A DNA stretch of 64,000 nt, from the NCBI GenBank assembly GCA_030015575.1, contig CM057342.1, forward strand, positions 623,935,348 through 623,999,347, written 5' to 3'. The DNA is from Agapanthus africanus (taxonomy: Eukaryota; Streptophyta; Magnoliopsida; Asparagales; Amaryllidaceae). The notes beneath the pieces are model-generated. The model was given only the letters and a program-made list of their open reading frames with translations, had not been told where the DNA came from and ran no database searches. Shown piece by piece: positions 11,376 to 20,299 of the stretch. Made by a program: the position numbers and the translations under genes. Each line of letters starts with the position of its first letter. Positions within the stretch are counted from its first letter, which is position 1.

Positions 11376-12140
11376 GTGGTTGTAGTATCTAATACTCAAC
11401 CATCCCATATAAGTCTCTCTCTGGGAAAAGGCCTTTGTGTGTGGATCCGCCGTGTTGTCCTCTGAGTCTACTCTCCTAACCTCGATCTCCTTGGAGATCA
11501 ACCATCTCCTGATCAGGTGATGCTGCCTCAGAATATGTCTGGATCACTGATGGGACGGACGTTCCTTGGCATAAGCCACAACTCCATTGTAAAATAATGG
11601 GAGGAACTAAGTTCATCTCATGAACAAATATACACCCAGACAGCCTCTTTGGTAGCATCTTAAGTAGCGATGTATCCAGTCTTTATCGTCTAGTATGCCA
11701 CGGTATCTAGCTTGGAACTCTTCCAACATACCGTCCCTTTACCAAGGGTAAAGACAATGCCTGTGACTGACATTCAGTCGTCCTTATCACCCTGGAACCT
11801 TTCCAGTGATTCTCTCCAAGATCGATTGATACCATCTTACTACACCTAGTGAGAATCCTAACATCCATTTAGATCTATCTCATAGATCCAAAACCCAGGA
11901 TTTAGGAGGTATCGCTTTGATCCTGTATGGAGAATCCTTGTGATAAGCGGAGATTGACTGAGCGTAGCATAGGAAATTCCTTCCCTATCAAGAGTATGTC
12001 ATCCATGTGCTCTACGAGGATCACCACCATACTCCCTACTACCTTTTCGTTTATACAAAGTTCATCTACCATTTTGATGAAGTCAAACTATTTGACTACT
12101 ACATCAAAACAGATGTTTCAACTCCGCGATGCCTGCTTTA
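11376..12140 (-). pseudogene. RNase H remnant and RT connection (element A2)
   Basis: Read on the minus strand, the C-terminal RNase H signature survives in pieces. An ISDPDIF-type stretch corresponds to SRHIL of A1, and VRRVDSEDNTADPHTKAF corresponds to RRVDTKENTADPLTKSI (about 11430-11560). Upstream, fragments matching the A1 RT/RNase H connection continue with many frameshifts and stops. No catalytic set is intact. Limits are approximate. Confidence 0.65.
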
Positions 12141-12142
12141 TC

Positions 12143-12480
12143 TTATAAAGTATCTTGTACACGTTTCCGCTGCTCCCACTGTCTACGAAGCCCTCTGACT
12201 GTGTACTTATAGACTCTCTCTTCTAAAATATCATTTAGAAGAGCAGTCATGACACCCAACCACCAGATATCGTAGTCATGGTATGTAGCCGTGGCAAGTA
12301 GGATCCGGATGGACTTAAGCATAGCCACTGGAAAAGGTTTCATCATTATCCACGCCTGGTCGATGACGAAAACCTTTAACAAGTCTAGCTTTGAAAGTCT
12401 CAACTTTTCCATCTACACCAAGTAATCTTCTCAAGATATACTTGCTCCTGATGGGGATTTAACCCTTCAGATATAGCAAC
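12143..12480 (-). pseudogene. RT fingers/palm remnant, first catalytic Asp lost (element A2)
   Basis: A frame from 12412 to 12143 aligns with A1 RT through VAMLKSIRILLATATYHDYD, the block before the first catalytic Asp. Where A1 has MDVKTAFLNG this copy has LGVMTALLND, so the Asp is gone. The same change and the same downstream frame (VRGLRRQWEQRKRVQD) occur in A5 at 52184-52453, so the lesion predates both insertions. Confidence 0.78.
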
Positions 12481-12599
12481 CAAAGTCCATACTTTGTTGG
12501 TGTACATGGATTCCATCTCAGATCGCTAAGCATCCAGCCATTCTTACAGAGTCCCTACTCTCGATGGCCTACTCGAAACTAGTTGGGTCATCATCTCAT

Positions 12600-13400
12600 G
12601 ATGCAATCCTCGCTCCCACTGTCATAGAGAAACCAAAGTATCTCTCAGGTGGGTGAGGAACCCTATTAGATCGGCGGAGAGGCTGAGCTTCGTTGGTTGC
12701 TATTGAATCCTTTGGTTCTACCAAATCATCAGCTGCAGTTTGTATAGCTGGAACCCTTCCAGTTCTACATAACAGATCTTGCCTCGAGCTTGTCCGGATT
12801 TAGCTTTTAGACATAGCCCGGACAACTAACCAACTTAAGATATGGGCTCTTCCCTTTCCATATCACATATGAAGTGGTAGGCATCTGATTTGATCGAAAC
12901 CCTATTCAATAGGTATGCAGCTTCTCAAGTGCATAACTCCCAAAAGGAAATAGGAAACTCAGTAGTACTCATCATAGAGCACACCATATCACATAGGGTG
13001 CTATTGCTCCGCCCCGATATACCATCATGCTATGGTGTATACGGAGGAGTAATGCTGAGAGAGAATCTTATTCTTAGAATAGTCCCGGAATCCCATGCTC
13101 AAGTATTCTCCTCCCTGATCACATTAAAGGACATAATACTTATACCCATATTTTGGTTCTCTGCTTCTAACTTATATTCTGTGAATATCTCAAAAGTTTC
13201 GGACTTGTGTTTCAACAGGAACATATGTCTAAATCTTGAGAGATTATCAGAGAATGTAATGAAGTACAGAGAACCAGTCCTGGCATGTGTAGCAGGGGAC
13301 CTTACATACATCATCATGTATCAGTCCCAAAAGTTTACTAACTCTTTCTCTGTTTCCAATAAACAGAGCTGTGGTCATCTTATCTTTGTGACATGACTGG
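12600..13400 (-). pseudogene. Integrase and linker remnant (element A2)
   Basis: On the minus strand, 13317-13099 gives THARTGSLYFITFSDNLSRF and then MFLLKHKSETFEIFTEYKLE, matching the A1 integrase core. The second catalytic block reads IREENT instead of SDRGGEY, as in A5. The linker to RT near 12620-12720 keeps the PPERYFGF-type motif. A pre-integrase Cys/His stretch (CQSCHKDKMT) lies near 13380-13400. Frameshifts break it throughout. Confidence 0.75.
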
Positions 13401-13839
13401 CAAGTTTCACAAGATGTAAATTCAAACTTATTTAAATATGCATCTATATGTAACTTCAGCTAGTCAGGTTGCATTGATATGACCTAGTCTACAATACCTC
13501 AAAAAGGATTTGTTCATTTCTGAACTCTTCTTCTTGTGTGTGTTCTGTATACTAAGAACTGTAGTTTGATTTAGAACGTCAATACTTTTAGATAACGTGC
13601 CTGAACCGATCAACTTTTGATATAGGAAATGTTCAAAACATTATCCAACAATACAAAATTATATCCTTTCTTTACTAATAAAGAGATTGATATGATTTTG
13701 TATATCAGGTTCGGTATCTAATAACATTTGTTCAGAATCAATGTATTCTGGTAATACAGGGTGACAGTGACCAATAGACTTGGTTGCAACACTTGGACCG
13801 TTTTCTGTCTCATGAAACTTATCACCCGTCCTCAGTTCT

Positions 13840-13925
13840 TTACCTATCTGTAGCCCATGTAACAGATTACATATGCGGGATCCTGATCCGGTATCATATA
13901 CCCAGGACGTAAAGGATACTGAGAA
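13840..13925 (-). pseudogene. Aspartic protease remnant with DTGSGS motif (element A2)
   Basis: One minus-strand frame reads SWVYDTGSGSRICNLLHGL, which carries the retroviral-type aspartic protease active site (DTG) in its usual Copia setting. The domain is short and broken on both sides, with no long open frame. A5 has the matching SWVFDTGSGSQICNLL near 53920-53965. It marks the start of pol; just upstream is the pyrimidine tract, then the non-coding leader. Confidence 0.75.
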
Positions 13926-14130
13926 ACAGTTCTTTGTAATGAACGCACCCGAAGGAGATGCATCTTATGCACTTTCTTCGTTTGGGCGGCATGGGAGTCC
14001 TGGTATTCCCCTATTTCCTGCTCTGTCTTATAACATTTATAAGTTGGAGCGGGACCAACGTTCCCCAGCTCAGTATAACAAGCGGGTTCGGTCAATACAT
14101 CCGTATTATTATCTTGATTAAGGCGTGATA

Positions 14131-14163
14131 TGGTCGCTACCTGGAGAGAGAGAGAAGAAAACA
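14131..14163 (-). other. Possible 3' splice site (pyrimidine tract + AG) in A2
   Basis: On the minus strand, a run of TTCTTCTCTCTCTC is followed by CAG, about 220 nt before the protease remnant. The same arrangement is kept in A5, B1, B2, B3 and B4. It has the look of a splice acceptor that could remove the long structured leader, but no transcript evidence is available. Confidence 0.45.
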
Positions 14164-14199
14164 CTCGGCGTGCGCTCTTGCAAGAATAGATTGGTTATT

Positions 14200-14644
14200 A
14201 TTTTATCTAATCAGAATGGCTCCCACTGTTTTTATCAAATCTTCCTTCAAACCCTAAAAGGAAAGACTAGCCGGGATTAATTACACGCTATAAGTTCGCC
14301 AATCTTTCAGCCAGGCTAGTGTCGGTACTTTGAGGGAGGTCCCCCGTGCTTTCGCACGAACCTAATTAATGTAAACCTCGTTTTCCCAGAGGTGTAACCC
14401 CGTTGACACCTTTCTAGACACCTACTTGATCGGCTAATTGTAATGTGTAAAACTCTTCCAGGAGTAACTCTTACTCGCAGTGGGTATCGGGATCCAACTA
14501 TCTCATAGAAGGTATGCAATCTCATTGCAAATTTCAACACTTGAAATTCCCGATAATTTTGCCCCTAACCTCTTATGACCTTGACAAAGGCCAACAAACC
14601 ATAGGATGCTAGTCAAGTTCAACCCGTCATTTCTTGATTGAATT
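14200..14644 (-). other. Leader segment of A2 left of the B1 insertion
   Basis: It is homologous to 18640-18930 of B1. It keeps the GATCCCGAT and CATACCTTCT landmarks and one hairpin of the three-hairpin array (core CCTTGACAAAGGCCAACAA near 14580). No gene is seen. Confidence 0.7.
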
Positions 14645-14649
14645 AAACC
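14645..14649. repeat. Target site duplication of B1, left copy
   Basis: AAACC lies directly before the 5' LTR and is repeated at 24513-24517, directly after the 3' LTR. Confidence 0.95.
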
Positions 14650-16779
14650 TGTTGGAGATAGTGCCCTCAGAGTCAATTATTGGATCACAGGCACGTGATT
14701 GCAATGATTGAGGGAGGACCTATCCCGGTAGGACAGTCTTACTCGAGATGATAGTATGCTATCTGGTTTATCTTTGTCATCGTGTACTGCTTTAGGTGAC
14801 CTTACAAGTCGCTATTACACGTTGATAGAGCCCCTAGGATTCTTGCTTGACTACCAGCAGTATGATGGCGATCATATACGTGGGAGTTGGAGTCTATAAG
14901 CACATCCTTAAAAGGTCCCTAGTCGTGGGAGTTTCGAGACAGGGCATCGATACTCCAGAGTAGACTAGTGTATACAGTCGAGACCCCGACGAGGGGCGGT
15001 GGCCGGTCTCACAAGCCATTGGTGTCAGTTGGTTCACCTAAGATGTATACAGGTGCTCATAGGGTTATGAGTACACCGGACAGGACTCGCCGGGAACCTG
15101 CTAGTTTGGATTATACCAAACGTCAGATAGCAGTTCCCAGGTGACATGTGTACAGGTTAGTTCATCGACCTGAGATCGTCATTTGTCTCGTGTGAGTTCC
15201 CACTGTGCTTTGATTACTACCCTACCACGGCTCAAAGGAGTCGTGCAAACAGGTTTTAGTTGGGTACAGTCCCGAGCCACATGGAGGCAGTGAGCGGATC
15301 TGCAGGGATTCGTCTCTCCCGGTATTAGGGGTGAGGTCGCGCTGTGTCTAGGAGAGCCATTACACAAAGCCCTCGGCCGAGGCAGGAGATTTACTGGTAG
15401 GTATTCCAGTAGTATCTCAGGGAGTTCTGGGCTACACTCCGACACGACTTGTACCGCTTTTGGGGGTCTGACTTTTACCAACCCCCTGGGCCCGCCATGC
15501 GATGCTCATAGACGAACATACCGGACTGTACGGATATTGTCACTGACAGGCTCAGTAGGGTGTCGGGATGAGTTCGCTCATTGACGTCCCTTTTGGTCAA
15601 TAGCTGGTAGCCCGTCACGTATGGCTAATACCTCTGACGTGCTAGTGGTTAAATCCACAGCCATAGTATTGACGAGTCTTTAGAGTCCACCACACACTCA
15701 GTTACTCAAGTTTCGGGCGAAACGCTGTGGAGGCCGTATGGAGATATGGCAGGGTTCGATCAGATACTGCGGTATTGCACGGATCGTGATCGGACGGGTT
15801 TTTACTAGCCGGCTTTGGCTTAAGCCGAATCCTAGTATTAGATAGTGTAGATTTTGTCTCCTTGCATTTGTATTCAGTGGAAATACAAATGCGGGCATGT
15901 ATATGCAGTCGCGGGGTTTTCCTGTAATTTATTACGGGATCAGTTTTCTGAAGTTGCCAGTTTGCATTCCGTTCCGGCCAGTTTTCCTTTGTTCCTTCAC
16001 GGCCGGAATTTTTCGATGGAGGGGGTTATTTGCAGTTTTGCAAATTACCTATGTGGAGGGGGTTTCTTGCATTTGTGGCATTATGATAGATTTAGCATCA
16101 TGAGATTCCTTTTTATTCTTATCCTTTGCATTAATGAGATATGAAAGGATTTGAAATGGTGTGACTTTTATTCCTAGTTTTCTTCACATCTCTTATGGTC
16201 ACCTTGTGCTATCCTACACTCACCTCCCTTCTTGATTTTCCTCCACCATTTCCTTGAGGGGGGCCGGCCACATTTTTTAGGGGAGAGGGGAGAGGATGAG
16301 AGAGGTTCATTTGGATGAGGGAAATTATTCATCTCTCATTTTCTCTTACTACACAAATTCTAGCTCTCTCCAAAGTTCTTCATACCTCCATCATATTATG
16401 GCAACTACACTAAACCCCAAAAGAGACAAGTTCTACACTACACCTACAGCAAATCTTGGACGCATCGGCTAGCCAACTTCGCGCCCGAGTTGCCTCGGTC
16501 CAGAGGTGGGAGCCCGTAAAAGTATTCAGCTACGTGGTGCCCTTTTTGACGAGGAGGTGACGGACGAGGATTCCGCGGGAGATCGGAGTGGAGACGAAGA
16601 CCGGAGGACACGGATCGCTCGGTATAGCTTCTACCCCATTCTCTTGTTAGCTAGGATTAGGTTAGTTGTTTCGATCCGGGTTTTATTGTCCGCGGTAGCG
16701 CCAGTTTAAAAGTTAAGAAAAATTTTGATTCCGCATTTTGGCCTCGAGTAGACGGCCGGGGCGCTGCCGTAGCGCAACA
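14650..16779 (+). repeat. 5' LTR of B1 (2,130 bp)
   Basis: It starts TGTTGGAGATAGTGCCC and ends GCGCAACA, followed with no gap by the primer site. The first ~1,040 bp resemble family A LTRs; the rest is specific to family B. An ORF at 15179-15481 on the minus strand recurs in other B LTRs and is considered chance. Confidence 0.95.
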
Positions 16780-16791
16780 TGGTATCAGAGC
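16780..16791 (+). other. Primer binding site of B1
   Basis: TGGTATCAGAGC matches the 3' end of plant initiator Met tRNA, the usual minus-strand primer for Copia elements. Confidence 0.92.
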
Positions 16792-16993
16792 CACGCCATT
16801 AACCTAGTCTAGCTTTGTCTAATGTGTTTTACATTTCCGATCGAACAAAATTCCAAAAACCCGCGTTTTCTTCACATCAGTTTCTGTTGAAATTTTTTGA
16901 AGTCCAAAAATTTTTCAGGTTGTAAAATAGTGATGTACTGGAAGTTCTAAGCACTCTGTAGAAATTCGACACAGTAACTCGACTACTGAAGCA

Positions 16994-17032
16994 CGGAACC
17001 GCGGCCAAACACCCCTTTGGGCCGCGGTTCCG
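16994..17032 (+). other. GC-rich leader hairpin HP1 (B1)
   Basis: A 13-bp perfect stem (CGGAACCGCGGCC with its reverse complement at 17020-17032) closes a 13-nt loop. It lies about 200 nt downstream of the primer site. The same hairpin occurs at the same distance in B2 (34423-34463), B3 (46061-46105) and B4 (62001-62041), and in a diverged but still pairing form in A2 (26912-26960). The position suits a dimerisation or packaging signal; that role is inference. Confidence 0.8.
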
Positions 17033-17227
17033 CCGCACAATGATGTCCTTGCTGTATCAAATTTCTGCAGTCGCTTTCTGGGTTGAAAATAGGGGTTTTG
17101 GAATATTATTTTTGGGCGCAGAATTTCTTGATGTGCTACAATAATACTTGGGGGCCCACTTGATAAAATTTGATCGATCGGATATTTTAAACACATTATT
17201 TCACAGTATTTACATTATATCTGCGAC

Positions 17228-17305
17228 CGTGAATGTCACTTGATCGGTAAATCCAGTCTAACTGCTTTAGCCCGGTTAGACGGATTTGCGAACGTGACTT
17301 TCACG
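17228..17305 (+). other. Long leader hairpin HP2 (B1)
   Basis: The outer arms CGTGAATGTCAC and GTGACTTTCACG pair with one mismatch. The inner arms AAATCC-A-GTCTAAC and GTTAGAC-GGATTT pair around a loop of about 12 nt. Equivalent hairpins lie in B2 (34151-34228, outer arms perfect over 11 bp), B3 (46322-46399) and B4 (61730-61807). Arm sequences vary while pairing is mostly kept. Confidence 0.72.
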
Positions 17306-17549
17306 TTGATGTTCTGTGTATTGCTGTGATGTTGCGGATCGGTCGTGGGGGATAGCCTGGATGCAATGCTAGTACAGTTTTTGTTGTATTATGTACATTT
17401 GATATTGCGGGGCGAGCGTCCGACATGTGGACTGCCGTCACTGCCTGTTTGTATTATTCTTTTGGGTCACGACCAGGTTGCGGTCGATGTACCCGTTGTA
17501 TGTATATTTTACTTTCTGTACTAGGATTGACCCAGGAGGGGTGCCCAAA

Positions 17550-17628
17550 TTACCGGATTCCGTGAAGTGCTGGGTGGTCCATTCACGTTGCTGAAGGGGG
17601 CTGCCTCGCTTCAGGTTTTGGCGGGTAA
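17550..17628 (+). other. Three-way-junction-like fold in leader (B1)
   Basis: The outer stem TTACC/GGTAA (17550-17554 with 17624-17628) encloses two hairpins: CGTGAA/TTCACG (17561-17566 with 17582-17587) and CTGAAG/CTTCAG (17591-17596 with 17609-17614). The same plan is seen in B2 at about 33698-33778. It is untested; the stems are short. Confidence 0.55.
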
Positions 17629-18085
17629 CTTGCCGCGCCCGTAGGGGTCTAGGATTTTCATTGCACAGGCTATTCACACGACCAGGGGAACGTCGGGTTT
17701 CAGTAGCGGCTCTATGAAACCCGGGGATCCCAGATATCTATATTGTTCTGTGATGCTGGTTACTTTTCTGTGATGTTGCATTTTATCACGCCTTGAGCGA
17801 ATATTATATATTGGTATATATATTAGTAGATGTTGTATATGTTTTGCATCCGCGCTAGTCCAGTCCCCGCTCTGTCGTTAGTTAGCTAACCTAACGGGTG
17901 ATGACGGGACCCAGTGGCGAATGCGGATGGCATATACGTACGTCATTATTTTCGTTCTTTATTGGTGTGATCAATTGATGGGACTGCGTTGATTCGGATC
18001 AATGCTAGATAAACAAACCTATTCTGATGTTGTTGGAACACTTTTTTCAAAAGACTGTTATTGCAAGGGCGTTCATTTTTGTTTT

Positions 18086-18306
18086 GCATCATGGTATTCA
18101 GTTGGAATATCCTGCTCCTCAGTCGACGAGGCAAGGGCCGAGATCCCTTCACCGGGAGTGACCCCTTGGACAAAAGTTTGCGTCAGGGCAATAACTTCAC
18201 TATAGCCGATTACTTTTTCCTTTGCATCGTGGTATTCAGTTGGAATATCCTGCACCTCATTCTACGGGGAAAGAGCCGAGATCCCTTCACTGGGAGTGAC
18301 CTCTTT
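18086..18306 (+). other. Tandem three-hairpin RNA module, two copies (B1)
   Basis: Copy 1 (18086-18168) holds hairpin a (GGTATTC with GAATATCC, one bulged base, flanked by GCA/TGC), hairpin c (CCTC with GAGG) and hairpin b (CAAGGG with CCCTTG around an inner TCCC/GGGA). Copy 2 (18224-18306) repeats the plan with changed but pairing arms: b is AAAGAG with CTCTTT, and c is CCTC with GGGG. The module is found twice in A2, A4, B2, B3 and B4. Pairs change together between copies, which points to RNA structure. The overlapping 106-codon ORF is probably not coding. Confidence 0.8.
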
Positions 18307-18447
18307 AGCAAAGGTTTTCGTCACTATATTTTTATAAAAAGTTATGCAGTTCCTTCAACGATATCAAGTTCATTACGTTAAAGGTTTTTCGCCAAAAACC
18401 AGCCGTAGCCCTCCGTCATTTTCTACGGGTATTATTTAGTATTCGTG

Positions 18448-18658
18448 CTGCGTTTGTTGACTCCGTCAAGGCGTAGTGTACGGTAGCTAAGTGGTGCTTG
18501 TTTGTTGCATAAATGGGATTGGTTAGGACAGTCGTGCGGCCTTGTTGACTCCGTCAAGGGCACGTACGGGTGGGTTTAATGCAATCCAGATAATGACGGG
18601 TTGAACTTGACTAGGACTCTTTGATTTGTTGACTCCGTCAAGGTCACTTGAGTCCTAG
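18448..18658 (+). other. Array of three hairpins with shared loop core (B1)
   Basis: Three hairpins share the core TTGTTGACTCCGTCAAGG but have different stems: CTGCG/CGTAG (18448-18476), CGTGC/GCACG (18533-18564) and CTAGGACT/AGTCCTAG (18611-18658). In other elements the core varies only in the central bases (for example GACTTTGG or GACAAAGG) and the stems differ again, yet pair. The core can itself pair as TTGAC/GTCAA. Confidence 0.8.
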
Positions 18659-18926
18659 GGGTAGAAATCACATCGGGAGTTTCTAAAGAAACTGAAACTT
18701 GCCAGGCATGCGCATACCTTCTGGAGTGTGGTGACGTGAGTGGATTCCGTCACGTTGTCATGCGATGATAGTTGGATCCCGATTCCTACTGATGAGTTAG
18801 TTTACTCCTCGGGTGATCCCGACTAATTCTTCTTTCAGGTTTGGGGAAAAATTGACGTTACAGTGGGAGGTTTCCAGATTAGATAAAGTGATAACCATTC
18901 TGATCTAGGTTAGAGTGCACGCTGAG

Positions 18927-18953
18927 TGTTTCTTTTCTCTCTCTCTTTGGCAG
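18927..18953 (+). other. Possible 3' splice site in B1
   Basis: A pyrimidine tract (TTTCTTTTCTCTCTCTCTTT) is followed by GGCAG. It is kept in both families at the end of the structured leader. No experimental support. Confidence 0.42.
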
Positions 18954-19072
18954 CGACCATTGACCCGACCCTAGACTATGACTCAGTGACCAAGTTGACC
19001 GAACCTTCTTAACACTGGCTTTTGGATTGTCAGAGTTGCATACCTCATTGCCACTCCTACTTTTACCCTTTT

Positions 19073-19860
19073 CTCCAGGACACCCCGTATTACTACGAAC
19101 GTCCACTTCCATTGGACAAAACCATCGTATGGTTATATACGAACTCGAAGGAATTTATTCGAGGATGGTTTCTGGTTCTAGAGAAAACGAATAGGACTAT
19201 TCAGTTGTCTTTTCCTTTTACCTTCTCTCAGGTTGTGAGTACTCCTTGGTTTACGAGATAGTACACCTATTACGCAAATTGGATAGTCTTCTTCCAAACC
19301 ATAGGCAGGTGCCGAACGGTAGAGAATGAAGAAAACCAATTAGCCTAAACGGTGTACAGAAGGTATTAAGTTAAGACAAAGCAAGGGATTAGTAAGAGGG
19401 CAAAGTAAACTACGACTGCTATTCACGACCAAACCAAGTATTTCTTCGCCAATCCTAAATCACCTTTGTATTTCTCCAGGACACTCCGTATCACTACGAA
19501 GATCCCAAGTTTATTGGATACTCCATCGTATGGTTATATACGAACTCGAAAGGAACTTGTTCCAGTAAAGGGATGGATTCTGGTTCAGGAGAAATAGGAA
19601 TAAGGTTTATTCGGTTGTCTTTTATCCTCACCTTCTCTCGCATTGCGAGTGTTCCTAGGATTAGGACAGTACACCTATTATGCTTATTGGATAGTCTTCT
19701 TCCAAACCATAGGCTGGTGCCGAACGGTAGGGAAGGAAGAAAACCATTTGGCCTAAAGGGGTGTGCAGAAGGTAATGACTAAAGACATATAAAGGGATTT
19801 GAAGAGGTGGCAAAGACATATACGGTTACAGTTGTGAATCTGGATAATGGAAGAGGCATT
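19073..19860 (+). repeat. Tandem duplicated ~400-bp block D1/D2 (B1)
   Basis: D1 (19073-19473) and D2 (19474 to about 19860) share landmarks in the same order: TCTCCAGGACAC, the small hairpin TCGTAT/ATACGA, CACCTTCTCTC-type, CCAAACCATAGGC and GTGCCGAACGGTAG. The unit is about 401 bp. All four B elements carry both copies, except that the second B2 interior is cut inside the block. D1 has a 79-codon ORF (19022-19261) that recurs in B2 and B4 but is frameshifted in B3, so coding is doubtful. Confidence 0.75.
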
Positions 19861-20299
19861 ACTAGGAATACCCGGATACCCCATCGAAATATTTCAATGT
19901 TTCAGTTTCACTATGTACTGTTAAAAGAAAAACTGATTTCCCAATTAGACACTTGCTCCAGGGTATGTATTTACCAGGTTTGATTCTCACATCTGTATGG
20001 TTTTACAGATGATGAGTGGGAGTAAGTTATTGGGAATTAGGTGATCATCCTCATTATATCGGGATTCGTTGTAATTGGTGATATTTGAGGAAGTCACCTG
20101 GGTTGTTTGCCGGACGGCAAATATTTGGTTTTGAATATCCGTTGTTATGCACCAATTTCAAATTGATATATCTGTACGTCTATTTTTATAGAGTGAGATA
20201 TACCTTTTTGAAATTATGTCTATGACATTTACCTATATCAGTGGATGGTTAGGTAAGGAGCATTGAACAGCGGTGTAATTCTTCTTAACCATAAGTACA

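Noticed and set aside
15179-15481. Recurrent ORF of 87-100 codons starting MVKVRPPKAVQV in several B LTRs (also 8742-9005, 22912-23214, 35946-36209).
   Set aside because: It recurs because the LTRs are copies of one another. It is antisense to the element, has no known domain, varies in length and is lost in B3 and B4.
15660-15745. Hammerhead-ribozyme-like strings in B LTRs (TTGACGAG or CTGACGAG followed by CGAAAC, closed by CCACAGC/GCTGTGG).
   Set aside because: There is no room for a proper stem I with a cleavage site between the closing arm and the TGACGA core. Stem II would be three weak pairs with a long irregular loop, and most copies have TTGACGA, not the required CTGANGA.
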